Below are positions 11,644 through 24,414 of a DNA stretch of 64,000 nt, in pieces (the stretch's first letter is position 1; every line of letters begins with the position of its first letter). This DNA comes from Pycnopodia helianthoides (Eukaryota > Echinodermata > Asteroidea > Forcipulatida > Asteriidae): contig CM063256.1 in assembly GCA_032158295.1 (NCBI GenBank), forward strand, positions 14,058,953 to 14,122,952. Reading direction: 5' to 3'. The notes beneath the pieces are model-generated. The model searched no databases and was not told the origin of the DNA. It saw only the letters and a list, made by a program, of their open reading frames with translations. The translations under genes were made by a program, and so were the position numbers.

Positions 11644-14600
11644 TGTGCCACTAAACCATCAACATCACCATTATCAACAGCTGAGAGCCGATTAGACGAA
11701 AACATGACGACAGTTCCAATGAAACATCACAAATCGAAATAACAAAATTCCACTAGTTCACTTTTGCAAATGTCTAAAACATTTTTTTAAATGTCACACT
11801 CTGGACTAAAAACTGGTAAAAACCGAAACATCAAAGACGACAGTACATTATTGCATTGCAATATTGCGCACATTGAAACACACACACACACACTGTACAA
11901 GTACAAGTACATGTACATCCAATGAATAAAAAAACACCATCACTAAACACACTCCAGCAAACTGTAGAAAATATAAAATATAAAACCGCAAGCATCTCCT
12001 GAAAAACAACCTTCATCGTCGACTGGGTCTCTGTTGGCATGGCAACATATCAGTGCATGAGACTGAAGAAAGAGAGGAGAGTAGGGATTCATTGTCAACT
12101 TATACAAACAAGTCCCCGACAGAAATCTTAAGCTGATCTTCGCCCCGAGTTGCCTGTCCCTTATTATAAATTGGCACACAGGGACCGGCTGCACGTACGT
12201 ACTTGAGTATGACCAGGGAACTCCGAGGCAAATCCCCGACCAAACCGCACGCGTTATTTCACGGTACTGCGATTTCCGTATGTCTTGCTTCGGTTGCTGG
12301 CAGTAAACAGCCACAGGGATGAATGGTTATCACGTGACTTAACCTAAATCTATACCAAGACCTGACAGTGTGACATTTGTTAGTTTATTTTGGCTCAATT
12401 GACGGTTACAATTTGTTTTAATCTTTAAAAGAAAATATAAAAAATGGGTTAAATGGTTTGCCGAAGATAAAACAGCCACAAGACAGTATTGACTCGTTTT
12501 TATCCTGTACATTGCGTATCGTCGAGGTTTTACGGGCATCTCTTGGGTCGAATTTAAGAAAAATACATCACATGGTAGTCATAATTTTGTATGTTAAATG
12601 ACGTAAAAATATTGGCACTGATTGAGACGTGTTTCTCAACTTATATAGTCTACAGACTAAGCGATTCATTGGGTGTTTTAAACAAAGTTACACAACTCCA
12701 ATTATCTAGATTATTTGGGAATATATTCTACTTACAGTAAAGTTTCGATCTTCTGGTTTTCAAGAAACACTATGCAACCAAATTGTTTATTTCATCAGAA
12801 TGACTAGGTCTTGTTTGTGCAAAAAATGTCGAACAACGGTCTATGGTTATGCTATACGTATGTCTGTGCATTTTCACATGTGGTTTTTCCTTTTCTTTGT
12901 CATCTAAACGCACGAAAACACTTCGAATAGCGATTGATCTCAAACAAAACCGCAATTTGAATAATTTTCTAAGCTAATTTAGATTACTCCACCTTTTTGC
13001 TAAGACACACAATGTCGGGCTTTTAACGTGTTTGTCCCCCTACAGTCGTTAATGAAAAAAAAAAAAAAAAAATTGGTTACTTCGGTCCACTAGCCCATGC
13101 TATGGCTTATCAATGCATACAAATAAAGTGCACTCAAATAATTATAATTTACTCTAATATAATTTAGCTGTTATAAAAATGCACAGGCTAGCGTACAGCG
13201 CCATATCTTCACCCCAACCGCTTCATCTGCCAGGGGGTGCATACAAAATGTCGCCGTTTTCAAGCAATTTGATTGGTAAACAGTCAACGTAGCGCGGCAA
13301 TTTTCACACTAATAAACAAAATTGAGCGCCGATTCTGTGTGAGCGCACGGTGTGAGTCACAAGGAAGCAACTTGGGGCTTCTCCATATCCTCTCTCCTCT
13401 CTCGCTTGGTTGCTTGATCGATCTGGAGGGAAGTCACCGGGCCTCGGGACGGTTGATGTAATGGGTGGCTAGATGGATCGATGATGTTATGCAGCTCTTT
13501 GGCCTCCAATTTATCCCCATGGTGATGAGTTTTTTGCTTTGCCTTTCCCCTAAACTTCCCCATAAACGGAATTCTCCTTTATTTTCTTCTTCTTTGTGAT
13601 TGCGCATAATTATAATATTATTCATACATTAAAGGTAAATGTTGTTTATTATAGACTTTCTTGATAAGTTTCGCGTGCTTGTCAATGGGAAATGTGATTT
13701 TATTTTTTGGTTTCATTTGTTCTAGTATTCATCTCTTTATTTGTTCGGTCATCTGTACAGTTTTATTTTTTATTTTTGTCAAGCTATAACAACAAACATG
13801 GTCGGTTATTATCAACAGTGTATACACCGTTTAAAAACATTTTTTTTACGAAGATGAAAAAGGCTCTTGGTAAAATACAAAATACATCTTTAAAATGATA
13901 AATGTAGGTACTACTTTCAGTATAAGATTGTACAATTTGTTATAAACATTTAGTTCCACACGGCTTAAGTAAGAATAACTTATTCTAACATACTTATTCT
14001 TATTCTATTACACGTTGAGCTGTCTTTCAAACCTACTTTATAAGATATGTGCACAATAATTTGCTTTACTTTAAATTTCTCTTGCATTTTATCTTCAGAC
14101 ACTCCTAACCGTTCTGTCTCAGCAATACACCTTTTTAGGCTGCCATCAAAATGGCAACAATTATTATTAATTATTCACAGGATTATGTCAACAAAGGGAT
14201 CTGACCACTTTTATTTATTTTTTATTTACGTCATCTTTAATGAGGGTAGGCTTCAATCGGTGTCCAACATTGCTTTCTATGGAGGCCCTCAATACAAATA
14301 CTGAATTAATAAAAAATAAATAAAAAAAACACCATCAAAATTGTTAAAAGAGAAAGACAACATGGACCCAAGCTGAAAAACAAACAAAACCCTTCCAGCC
14401 TCAATTTGGGTACACCAGTTTGCACGGACAAACAAACAAGATGGATGCACCATGTGATTATTTAAGGAATGCTTTTATTAGCATTTTGACTGCTGCTCAA
14501 AAAAACCAACTCGCAATAATTATAGCCGAGAGCAAAATGCTTTTGGTTCGCCGTCTTTTTTTCCAGCTTGATTAACCGCGCTTTCAGCTAGCACTAACTT

Positions 14601-14876
14601 ATCAACCGCCAAAGACAAATCTAGGCTCGTCAATATTTGTTTTATCCCAGCCAAGCATTCCATTAATTTTGCAGTAAAATTTAATGAGAGATGCGACATC
14701 GATCGTTGAATGCAAACACAGAGAGCGAGGTTGATGGAGAGAGTTTATAGTGTTGTATCAATCACTGTACGTATCGGTGCTCTGTGTATATTAACGTGGG
14801 ATGGTAGTAGTAGTAGTGATAATCATAAGGAATCTCAGCGTAGTACACGAGTATATGTAAACAGTTAATTTAGGTG
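11644..14876. other. Intergenic, no gene recognised
   Basis: AT-rich unique DNA with a short CA run near 11880 and poly-A near 13055. A 123-codon minus frame at 11943-12314 shows no recognisable domain. Nothing else could be supported. Confidence 0.4.
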
Positions 14877-15353
14877 TTAAAGGGAGCACACTGACTTCCG
14901 ATTGGAAGCCTGTGGCTATAAAAAGCGTTTTTTTTTTGAGATGAGTATGGTTGAAAAGACATTTTCAAAGTATAGAATGTAATGACTCACACAAAATATC
15001 CCTCGAAATTGGTGTGGTTTTGTGTAATTTCATGACAGAACACGACCCGCTACTTTGAATGCAGAACCAATTTTTTGACTCCATAAAATGGCAGACCGTG
15101 TGTCCTGCTTGTTGTGTTTCAAGATGCATAAAGACCACACTGGCTGTTTTACAGAGTCAACACCCCTCCAGAAGAGATTTTACACATGGTTGTACCCGCA
15201 AGTTTACTAATTATAGTTACTTCTTATGCAAATTCATGTTTTCTAATCACCACGCACTAATTACAACACACTGTGGGTGCTTTTAGTGCATGGGCAACTC
15301 TTAAAAAGGACAAGGAGCAATTTCTGAGCGATTTGAAGGCACTCCCCCTTTAA
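14877..15353. mobile_element. Family E TTAA element, copy 1
   Basis: The ends are TTAAAGGGAGCACACTGACT and GGCACTCCCCCTTTAA, giving short inverted termini with TTAA on both sides. The interior shares blocks with 62687-63066, including TTGACTCCATAAAATGGC and ATTTCATGACAG. Non-coding; another TTAAAGG-type MITE. Confidence 0.6.
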
Positions 15354-15666
15354 TCAGATGACAATCTGCATGCCATAATGAGCGCACCTGCATGGATCTA
15401 ATATTTCTTTGTTTTGATTTGAGCAGTCGGTAAAAAGTGGCACTTACAATGATGGTCACCGCCGGCTTTGAAGAAAATGGTGAGACAAAATGTGTTGGGG
15501 AAACTGAGAATGGTGAAGAATACTTATGCCATCAATCATGACAAGAACTTGCGAAAAGCACTCAGTTCACATTTTGCATTGTCCAGATTGAGTGAAGACA
15601 CCCACGCAGACACAGTTACTTCAAATGTGAGGAAAATATTGGGGATATTTGATAGAATTGAAACCT

Positions 15667-15854
15667 GGGCTCAATTTCATAGAGCTGCCTTTAAGCACAA
15701 ATAGGAAGCTAAGCACAACAAAATTATACTTACCAGAATAAGGTTACCAGCCAAAATGCCACGTACATCTGTGACTGGTATCCTGCTTATTTTTGCTTAG
15801 CAGAACATTTTTCAGGCAAATTTTCTGCTGAAGCAGCTCTATGAAATTGGGTCC
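15667..15854 (-). mobile_element. Family A foldback MITE, copy 1
   Basis: It begins GGGCTCAATTTCATAGAGCT and ends with the inverted form AGCTCTATGAAATTGGGTCC. The interior has GCTAAGCACAACAAAAT and GGTTACCAGCC, as in the other A copies, here in reverse relative to 23676-23867. About 188 bp, non-coding. Confidence 0.8.
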
Positions 15855-15931
15855 TGCGTGGTAACCATGTATAGCGGGAGGGGAAAATACAAAAGGAAAC
15901 GTTATGATTGTGTTTGTGGTTTAATAGGACA

Positions 15932-16517
15932 GTGCCCAATTTCACAGAGCTGCTTAACCAGAAAGTATTGCTTAAAGGAACATTGGTAAGAAAACAAATT
16001 GTAAAATATACCTTTTGATCACAGATTTACATAAAACTTACACGGTCTAATGATGATGAAAGTAAAAAACATCCCTTTAAATATTTATGTCTGAAATGCC
16101 ATATTTGATGAGAAATGAATAAACTAATTTTTCGATTGGAGTTTATCGCTCAGTGAGCGTTTTATTCATTTGTTGAATCTATATGATTTCATGCAAATGT
16201 GTAATCGGTTTTTCACTATTTTCTCGTGACCCAGATGGCCGATCGATCTCAAACTTCTACAGGTTTGTCAATTTATGTATACGGCGGGTTACATAAAGTG
16301 CTTACACTGCCAGCAACTGTTTTGTTAGCCAAAACCAATTCTGTAATGTTCCTTTAACCAGAAAGTATTGCTTAAACATTTTCTGCTCGGCAACAATAAG
16401 CAGGATATGCTACATGGGAAATGGTATTTTAGCTGGTAACCTTTTTCTGGCTATAGAATAATTTTGTTTTGCTTAGCCATTTTTTGTGCTTAAAACAACT
16501 CTATGAAATTGGGCCCT
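15932..16517 (+). mobile_element. Family A MITE, copy 2, interrupted by a B element
   Basis: The left end is TGCCCAATTTCACAGAGCTG and the right end is CTCTATGAAATTGGGCCC. A complete family B element (15972-16357) is inserted after the first 40 bp. Without it the A element would be about 190 bp, like its relatives. Confidence 0.8.
15972..16357 (-). mobile_element. Family B MITE, copy 2, nested in family A
   Basis: Reverse-oriented copy flanked by TTAA. Unusually, the host sequence TTAACCAGAAAGTATTGC plus the following TTAA is present on both sides. The flanking duplication is therefore 22 bp and bounded by TTAA at each end, rather than the usual 4 bp. See findings for possible explanations. 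Confidence 0.8.
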
Positions 16518-18513
16518 GGTACTGATGCAAGCCTCTTCTAACCAAGGTATTTAGCCAGACATAATATCAATAGTAATGTGTATGGGGAAGATGTTAAAAG
16601 GGGACATTTTTATAAATACATTAACACAGATCCAGCTCTAGGCACCATACCGGTAGCATTTGCAGCTTCTCAGCTGTTGGTAAGGATGATAAGCCCCCCC
16701 CCCTCAATTTTTTTTGGTTAAAAACATCGACACATTTGGATCCTTTATAAGCACAAATTATAGACATGACTTGTTATACAATTTTGCCTGTTTGCTTGAA
16801 TTTACTTTCAGCCAATACATGAATATTTAATATTCTAGGGTCTGGTTTATTTTGATTTGTCCTTACACTTCGCTCCTAAAAATCAACAATACACTGCAAA
16901 ACGTATTTTACGTCTCCGTATGTTAAGGGTGTAGCTATCGGAATTTTTTCCCCACAGAAAACTTGAACCCCACAGTATGTCCAGTGATGTAAAAATGTAG
17001 ACCGTGTCTCTCTGGGTTTTTTTTTTCCTCAACCGTAATACAGCCCTCTACTCCTCCCCGAGTTTAACGGCATCACTTCCGTGTCCCCTTTACAATCCAT
17101 GTTCACGCAGCTCGAGTTCTTTCATCCGTTGCTTCATTCACCTCCTCACCAGCGGGCACAGAGTCCCTTTGTTGAGATGTCCAACCCTCTTCTTTTCAGA
17201 AGTCTCGTCCCATCTTCGCTTCATCTCAATCCCAGCGAGCTCGCAGCCTCATTTCGTCCTCCCAATATCTCGCTCCCCCACCCCACCCCCCCTCTTTTTT
17301 CTGCCAGCCACAGATCAAATTTCCTGCCAACGAAAAGAGCTCACAATGCAAAGCTATTCGACGATGAGTTTCATTAAGTCAGAACTTCATTGGATGACAA
17401 AGCACAATGCCACCTCGTACGCAAAAAGGCACAATGCTGGCTCGCAGAACAAAACAGCACACTCTAATTGTCCGTTTGTATGAGAGATGTGTCACACTAA
17501 TTGTGAAAGCAATATCTTCATAAACGGGACATTTCATTCAGGCCGGAGACGTCTCTTCGCTCCAGCAAGACCGTCGAATTGGGCTGCCATGGCCCAGAAT
17601 TGATTTTTTATTGCCATCGAGATTAATTCAGACAGGTCGTATCTTCATAATTCCCAATCCCTCTCTCCTGCAAAGGCTGCTTTGCACAATACGGTATACG
17701 TTCCCGTTCGACAGAACCTAACTCAGTTCCAATGATCTATAAATCATTAGGAAACAAAAAAAGTACGAGGTGAAAATGTCTGCCGCTAATTTGATTACCT
17801 GTCATGTGTTGATGGAATAGGTTCCATCGACATCTCAGAGCCCTTTTTTAACTGTTTTTCTGTTGATAATCAACGATGCTATATTTCCAATGTTAATTCT
17901 AATCCTCTGGCATTTTCAGTATGATTTTGAAGTATCATTTGGGGAGTGTTCACACCCCCCTCCCTTTCCCAGCTCCACCAACCGCCTGGTAGATAATAAT
18001 ACACCGAGCCAACGTTTACATCAAAAGAAAAGAACACAAATAAAAACCAACACCAAAAAAAAATCACTGTAACAGAATACTTCTGTATTCATCGTGTTCC
18101 TAATGAAAAGAGACTGTGGTTCATCAAGCCCGTAGTGTGTTATTTGTTTGATCGTGGACTCTAATTGCAATATACGGGGGTCGAGATTATGCCGATGTAA
18201 CGGGACAACTAAAATAAACAGACTGGGAGACAAAAGGTATTGCCTATTAAAACGTGCATGATTCGTTCCCCTAATTAAACCCAACAGAGGCTTCGGGGGG
18301 ACGGTGTGGATATAATAATGAGACTGAACATTGGAATGAGATTGGGTCATTATTCAAAGCGTGTGGGACTTCGATATTAATTGCATAGAGCTGGACATCA
18401 ATATTGTTTTCATTAATTATGTCACGGCATAAAGAGTGTATTCAAACCGTCAACGTATAGTTATGAAAAGAACCTTTGGTGTTTTTAATATTTTGTTTCT
18501 TAGAATCGAACCA
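16518..18513. other. Intergenic, no gene recognised
   Basis: The 159-codon plus frame at 17004-17483 is low-complexity (serine, proline, phenylalanine) and has no recognised domain. A GC-moderate stretch at 17520-17660 and an AT-rich stretch with homeodomain-type TAAT cores at 18110-18280 could be regulatory, but nothing decides this from the sequence alone. Confidence 0.35.
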
Positions 18514-19115
18514 GGGCCCAATTTCATATAAAAGCTGCTTTTAAAGGAACATTACAGAATTGGTTTTTGCTAACAAAACAGTTGCTGGCAGTGTAAGCGC
18601 TTTATGTAATCCACCATATACAAAAACTGACAAACCTGTAGAGGTTTGAGATCGATCGGCCATCTGGGTCACGAGAAAATAGTGAAAAACCGATTACACA
18701 TTAATTTGCATGAAATCATATAGATTCAACGAATGATTAAAACGCTCACTGAGCGATAAACTCCAATCGAAAAATGTGTTTATTCATTTCTCATCAAATA
18801 TGGCATTTCAGACATAAATATTTAAAGGGATGTTTTTTACTTTCATCATCATTAGACCATGTAAGTTTTATGTAAATCTGTGATCAAAAAGTATATCTTA
18901 CAAGTTTTTTTCTTACCAATTCTGTAATGTTCCTTTAAGCAGCAAATATTGCTTGACAATTTTCTGCTAAGCAAAACTAAGCACGATACCATTCATAGAT
19001 AGAACATGTAAGGTGATATTTTAGCTGGTAACCTTATACTGGTCAGCACATTTTTTATTGTGCTCTGCCACTTCTTGTGCTTATTATTATTAAGCAGCTC
19101 CATAAATCTGGGCCC
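18514..19115 (+). mobile_element. Family A MITE, copy 3, interrupted by a B element
   Basis: It starts GGGCCCAATTTCATATAAAA and ends CTCCATAAATCTGGGCCC. The family B element at 18541-18938 splits it at the same position class, the TTAA in the left-end GCTGCTTAAGC motif, as in copy 2. Confidence 0.8.
18541..18938 (+). mobile_element. Family B MITE, copy 3, nested in family A
   Basis: A 398-bp copy including TTAA on both sides. The ends are TTAAAGGAACATTACAGAAT and ATTCTGTAATGTTCCTTTAA, perfect inverted repeats over 20 bp. It sits in a TTAA of the A element at 18514-19115, so the B insertion is younger than that A copy. Confidence 0.85.
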
Positions 19116-19120
19116 TTCTT

Positions 19121-19504
19121 TTTCAGGCAGTGGACACTTTTGGTAATTACTCAAGAAATACATGACCATAAAAACTTACTTGGAGCGCCTGAGAGCTGCT
19201 GAGAGTATAAAGCATTGTGTGCTTTCCAACGACTCCCTCTGAAGTAATGTAGTTTTTGAGAGGGAGGCAATTTCTCACTAAAATATTTGAATCTGAGAAG
19301 GGCTTCAGGCGTGAAGCCTTTCTCGGGCATTTGAAAGAACACAATTCTATGCAGCAAGGGTGTGTTTTTCTTTCATTGTTTTCTTGCAACTTCGATGACC
19401 AATTGAGCCTAAATTTTCACAGGTTTGTTATTTTGATTATGCGTATGATGGGATACACCAGGTGAGGATACACGTCTTTTACCAAAAGTATTTCCTGCCT
19501 CTAA
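19121..19504. mobile_element. Family C element, copy 2 (decayed ends)
   Basis: Contains CAGGCAGTGGACACTTTTGG at the left and the inverted ACCAAAAGTATTTCCTGCC at the right, with TTGGTAATTACTC adjoining. The flanking TTAA has mutated (TTTC on the left, CTAAA on the right). It lies right after the A element copy 3. Confidence 0.6.
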
Positions 19505-20282
19505 AGGACATTTTTATGAGGAGTAATTTGTACGTGCATTGGGGAAACAGTGAACCCTAAATACGAGCTTGTCCCACTACTCTCAGCCAATGAAAGTTCT
19601 TCATTGGAATTAGTGAGGGCGCTGCCTGGGCTGGTGACGTCATATGCAAAGGGTCTATGATTCAAACGTGTGTGTGCGACAACAAGGCTTCTATGCGTAT
19701 AGCTCTAGGATTAAAGGTACGGCCAGACTTAGATCTACTGTCAAACGGAAATCCATGTATCGTTCAATTTCAATTGTTTCAACACTTTTTTATGCTTTAT
19801 AGAAAACATTTGTGAGCTGTAAACACGATTGAGGGTCAAGCAAAAGCTAATAAATTTAAGGGGGCAACGCCCATAAAGAAAAGTGCCTCACACATTCACC
19901 CTTTGAAATGATAAACCTTTAAAATTTAAATTACACTATGCTGCTTAATTAAAATTTAATATCTCTTACTCGCCTTACCTTCATTAACGGTGCGAGAGGG
20001 ACAGGGGCGCTATCAAACTGTGAGATCTGCACTTGTATTCGCCATGCATCGAGTACTGGTGTGAAAAATTGCAAATTTCCGTCTTAACACAACTGCGGCA
20101 ATCCCAACGGGTAAAAACGCGACAACGTGTGAAGTTTGCCGACGGGAGGCAACATTCGAGAATACAAGAGGCTTCGGAATGTAGCCCAAAATGAGACCAA
20201 AGGCCTTGCGTTTTGAAGAGGTAAACATTTAGCAGAAGTCTGAAGGAGAATAATTTGTTAACTCATTTAGTGTGTGAACACA
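19505..20282. other. Intergenic with CCAAT and CRE motifs
   Basis: No gene recognised. A perfect TGACGTCA at 19635-19642 is followed by ATGCAAAG (one base off an octamer). A CCAAT and an ATTGG lie about 45-65 bp upstream. This is promoter-like by motif content only; no TATA or coding frame follows. Confidence 0.25.
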
Positions 20283-20862
20283 TTCAATTGGGGACCTCCT
20301 ATTGTTTTTGGTTTTTTTTGTCTGTACTTTTTTTGCATCAGCTCGAGCCTTTTGGATTTGTACACACTTTCCAACTGGGGACCCGATAATTGTCCTCTTT
20401 TGTTATAGGTCCCCGGTTTGAATGTGTATACCTACCCACCCTTACATTATGGCAGTTACGTGGTACTTCTATTGTTTTTCTATTATTCCCTTTTCCCAAG
20501 GAATCCACTAGAAAACCTTGTGGGGTAGCATTTTTGTTAAAAAAACAAAAACCGTAAGTTTGCGTGTTTAAGGGCACAAGTTTGTGAAACCCGTAAATCG
20601 AAGACTTCTCTTTATTCTCCCAGTGTTTTGACTTTTGTTAAAGTCCTCGGTTTCAACGGTTAGACACGCTCACACGCACCCTCACAGATGTGTAATGACC
20701 TCCAATATTGTGGACCATCCATTGTTCAACTCTTTGTCCTGACAAACGTGGACCCCGTTGTTTTCCTTTTATGATAGACATCGTGTACCAATTGTTCCTT
20801 TTGTTATAAGTCCTCGGTTTGAATGTCACTACAAGAACACCCACACACACAACCGGAAGTTC
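20283..20862 (+). repeat. Degenerate repeated module (family H)
   Basis: About four imperfect copies of a short module follow each other. The recurring pieces are TTTTGTTATAAGTCCTCGG, TTTGAATG and GGGGACC with a following TTGT. The same module occurs in reverse in the tandem duplication at 33463-33903. Non-coding; class unknown. Confidence 0.45.
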
Positions 20863-22288
20863 AAATTAAAAAGATATATTAACGTCTGTAGTTTTGTAAG
20901 TGAAATATTTCGCTTGAGGGCGCTTTAACATAATATACTGACGTCAATACGCCTATTTTCAGACTGCCTAGACTTCACTGACGTAATCAAATTCAACATG
21001 ACATTTTCACGTCGGGACAATATTGATACAGCATATTGGACTGTGACAACTCAATCAAGTCAACAAACTACGTAACGTCACCATGACATCATAGTTATTT
21101 CTCAGTTGTTTACTACGCTACACCCAAACCCTAGAATTGTTTTGCAACAAGCACATTTCTTTTTGATATTTTGTCGGCGCCATACAAAAAGTTTCCTAAG
21201 CTATTAAGTCAGTGTTCTGATTCTATTTTTATTTTTTTTATATATTTATTTATTTATTCACTTACTCACTTATTTAATATATATGTATTTATTTTATCTA
21301 TTTATTTTAAAATACTTTTTATACACTTCTTTATTTGTTTACTTATTTATTAATTTATTAATTATTTGTTTTCATTGTATATCTGATAAAACAAAAAATT
21401 CTAGATTTATTTATTTATTTATTTATACTTATTTCATTTATTGTTATTACTATTATCACTGTTTATGTTTTCTACATAGCATATATTATTATCTCTTTCA
21501 TGCTGTCAGTCCTTCTCCCCTAGCTGGCACTACTACTTTCATGCCATGACGTCAATGTTTCCCCCTCATGTTCTTTATCCACTTACCTCCTTCTTTCCTA
21601 CCCTCACAAAAAATAATCAGGACATCGACAGTCTCCTCTCTCTTATAGCCTTAACAACAACCAAGGTAAGAAAAGAAGACGGTGAACAAAAAAAAAATGA
21701 ATGCAATTACCGAATGTCATTAACTCTTGAGCACAATTTTACAGATTGCATATTCAGGGGCAAATTAATTTGCCGGGGCCCCCACGCTGCTTGGCAATCA
21801 CGATGCCGCATTGCACTGCTTCACTGAGAGCAAAATAAAGTGTGCCATTATTTTAATCTGCGCCAAAACCAGAAGCCCGTCTATACGTGTGCTGTTGAAA
21901 TACCAACGGGGGAAACAAAATAAAAACCTGAAAATCTTTCAAGATAATGAACACATGTATTTATCAATAACAGCATAATGAAGCAATGAATTGGCACAGA
22001 GATCCGAAAAGGCCATAGACATGGGTTAAAGTGGGCTTTATTATTTATACAGTTTCCTTAACACAAAATTGAAACAATAAAGTGATTTAAAAGACCTATC
22101 CCCAACCATTAATATTTTAACCAGAAAGCGTGTCTGCATAACATCTCAACTTTCCGGCTCCATTATCATACAGCTGCTTAATAAAGAAATATATTTATAC
22201 TTAAAAAAATAAACCACTGACAATATTGCAAGTAAGCAAGTTGTTATCCATAGTTGCACTTAATGTACTTTGCTTGTCATTCATTATA
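20863..22288. other. Intergenic, low-complexity TTTA tract
   Basis: A TTTATTTA-type low-complexity tract fills about 21226-21440 and accounts for the Tyr/Phe/Ile-rich open frames there. Perfect TGACGTCA sites lie at 20939-20946 and 21546-21553. No gene recognised. Confidence 0.5.
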
Positions 22289-22487
22289 CAGTCAACCCTC
22301 GTTAACAAAAGCACGTTTAAAGAGGTCTTCTTATAAAGAGTACATTCAGAAGGAAATTCATTCAGAAATCCAGCGTCTAATTTCTCCTTTGTGTTTCTCT
22401 GTTTTGCTGTCCTCTTGTAACAACGTTCCCGTTATAAAGAGGTAGGTTGGCCAGTCCCAGCGATCTTGTTATAACGAGAGTCGACTG
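22289..22487 (+). mobile_element. pogo/Tigger-like MITE, copy 1
   Basis: It begins CAGTCAACCCTCGTTAAC after a TA and ends TTATAACGAGAGTCGACTG. CAGT-type termini with CTCGTTATAA are typical of pogo/Tigger elements that target TA. The interior has TTATAAAGAG repeats and GCTGTCCTCTTGTAAC. Related copies are at 42802-42937 and 57228-57417. Confidence 0.6.
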
Positions 22488-23675
22488 CGCTGGGCCTAAC
22501 CGCTCTGCTTACCGCTGAATTCTGGGCTTTCGGTGCATTTGAAGGGGGTGATTGTAAAGGCTGTAAGCACATAATTCCGCAGTAAGCAGTGCAAAGAAAT
22601 TGGGCCAAGCTGATCCTTCTAGCTTTTGCAAAGAAGTATGTTGAGAAGTATTTTCCCTGAATCGATTTGAGAGAGCAAGAGAGACCATTTGAAATTAACC
22701 TACAACTCATTGGCAATTGATCTAAAAAAAAAATGAAACAACAATAATAATTCATTTTTTATTTATTTACGTATATATATTGGGGGGGTGGACAGAACAA
22801 AATAATTATGCTTGTAAAAAGAAAGCGGCCCATGAAATGTTTTCCCTTTAAGAAATGGGAAGGAAAGAACGGCATTGGCAAGAAAGGTAATTTAAACTTG
22901 ATGTTTCAATCACTGTGAGCTCTGATTGCTCCCCCCCCCCCCACCACCACCACCATTTCGTGTTACAGTATGTTAAGTTTTGGTAGACCGTTGTCGTCTT
23001 TCTTTCAAATCCAAGTTCTTCGATCTTTTGTGGTAGCTAAAAATATTTTTTTTTAAACGACATTGTCGACCGCTTTGCTCAATTTACTTCAATGCCGAAT
23101 CAATTTTTGATTTACAGAAAACACATTTTGGGGGGATTCGTCTAATAAGTTCCGTTTGGTCTCGTCCAGAAAAAGAAATCGCGTGTGACACTCAGATGAA
23201 ATATTATAATGTGTTGTGATTTATTATTGGCTCGGTGTGCAGACGGTGTCGCTGCTTGTTACCTCAATGTCGCCAATACAAGTCTCCTCCAGACTCATTA
23301 AATTGTACTTAAAATTAACCCGTCTGTTAATCTTGGCTGACTTTGAATATTAGCTACAATAATATATTTCAGCTAATCGAAACAGTTCGTTGAATTTTGA
23401 AAGTAGTTTTGAACTCTACATTCTATTTGAGTTTGTCTGTAAGTGTTTAAAGTAAGCCAGTGGAGTGTTCGTTTGTTGACGGGCATGAGCAGAGTTTGTT
23501 GTTTCTTTAAGTAATGCGTTGTATGCCATAACAGTTTGGGAATGGTGTTTTAATTATATATTAAATAATCTGCTCTCAGGATAGTTATGGCAAAGCTATC
23601 ACGGCCTAATGTCAACAACTTGTGATAATCTTTGGATTTTTATTATTTTTATTTTTTTTAACGGATGACTGGTCT
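22488..23675. other. Intergenic, no gene recognised
   Basis: Unique AT-rich DNA with poly-G and poly-C tracts (22781, 22930). The 107-codon minus frame at 22432-22755 overlaps the end of the pogo-like MITE and has no domain. Confidence 0.4.
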
Positions 23676-23867
23676 GGGCCCAATTTCATAGAGCTGCTTA
23701 AGCAGAAAATATTGCTTAACAATTACCTGCTATACAGAAATGAGCAGGATACCAGTCACAAATTGTACATTTGGTACGGTAGTTTGGCTGGTAACCTTAT
23801 TGTGGTAAGCATAATTTGTTGTGCTTAGCTACTTTTTGTGCTTAAGCAGCTCTATGAAATTGGGCCC
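23676..23867 (+). mobile_element. Family A MITE, copy 4 (intact)
   Basis: The cleanest family A copy: GGGCCCAATTTCATAGAGCT at the left and the exact inverse at the right, 192 bp. The left arm carries GCTGCTTAAGCAG, the motif that holds the TTAA used by the B insertions in copies 2 and 3. The interior includes TTGGCTGGTAACCTTATT. Confidence 0.85.
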
Positions 23868-24032
23868 AGTTCAGTCATAGTTTGGATGACAACACTCTAA
23901 AAACTCTTTAAAATAAAAGTGGTTACAAAAATACTGATCCAGAATTTGGTCAGGCCCCGCAGGACCCCGATCAGGTTCAATTTGGACGTGAAGGTTTGTA
24001 GCGTCAAGAGCTTGTCTTTTCGCTGTAGACTT

Positions 24033-24414
24033 TTAAAGGAACATTTCAGAATTGGTAAAACAAAAACTTTTCGATCACAGATTTACATAAAACTTACACG
24101 GTCTAATGATGATGATAGTAGAAAACACCCCTTGAAATATTTCTGTCTGAAATGCCATATTGGATGAGAAATGAATAAACTAATTTTCCGATTGGAGTTT
24201 ATCGCTCAGTGAGCGTTTTATTCATTAATGTTGAATCTATATGATTTCATGCAAATGTGTAATCGGTTTTTCACTATTTTCACGTGACCCAGATGGCCGA
24301 TCGATCTCAAACTTCTACAGGTTTGTCAGTTTATGTATATGGTGGATTACATAAAGTGCTTCACTGCCAGCAACTGTTTTGTTAGCAAAAAACAATTCTG
24401 TAATGTTCCTTTAA
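24033..24414 (-). mobile_element. Family B MITE, copy 4
   Basis: Reverse-oriented copy with TTAA on both sides; left end TTAAAGGAACATTTCAGAAT, right end TTCTGTAATGTTCCTTTAA. It is slightly short because of a small deletion next to the left terminus (GGTAAAACAAAAAC). Confidence 0.85.

Noticed and set aside
17004..17483. 159-codon plus frame as a gene
   Set aside because: Composition-driven Ser/Pro/Phe-rich frame beginning at a non-ATG codon; no recognisable domain.
21171..21549. Frames rich in Tyr, Phe and Ile resembling membrane proteins
   Set aside because: Generated by the TTTATTTA low-complexity tract.
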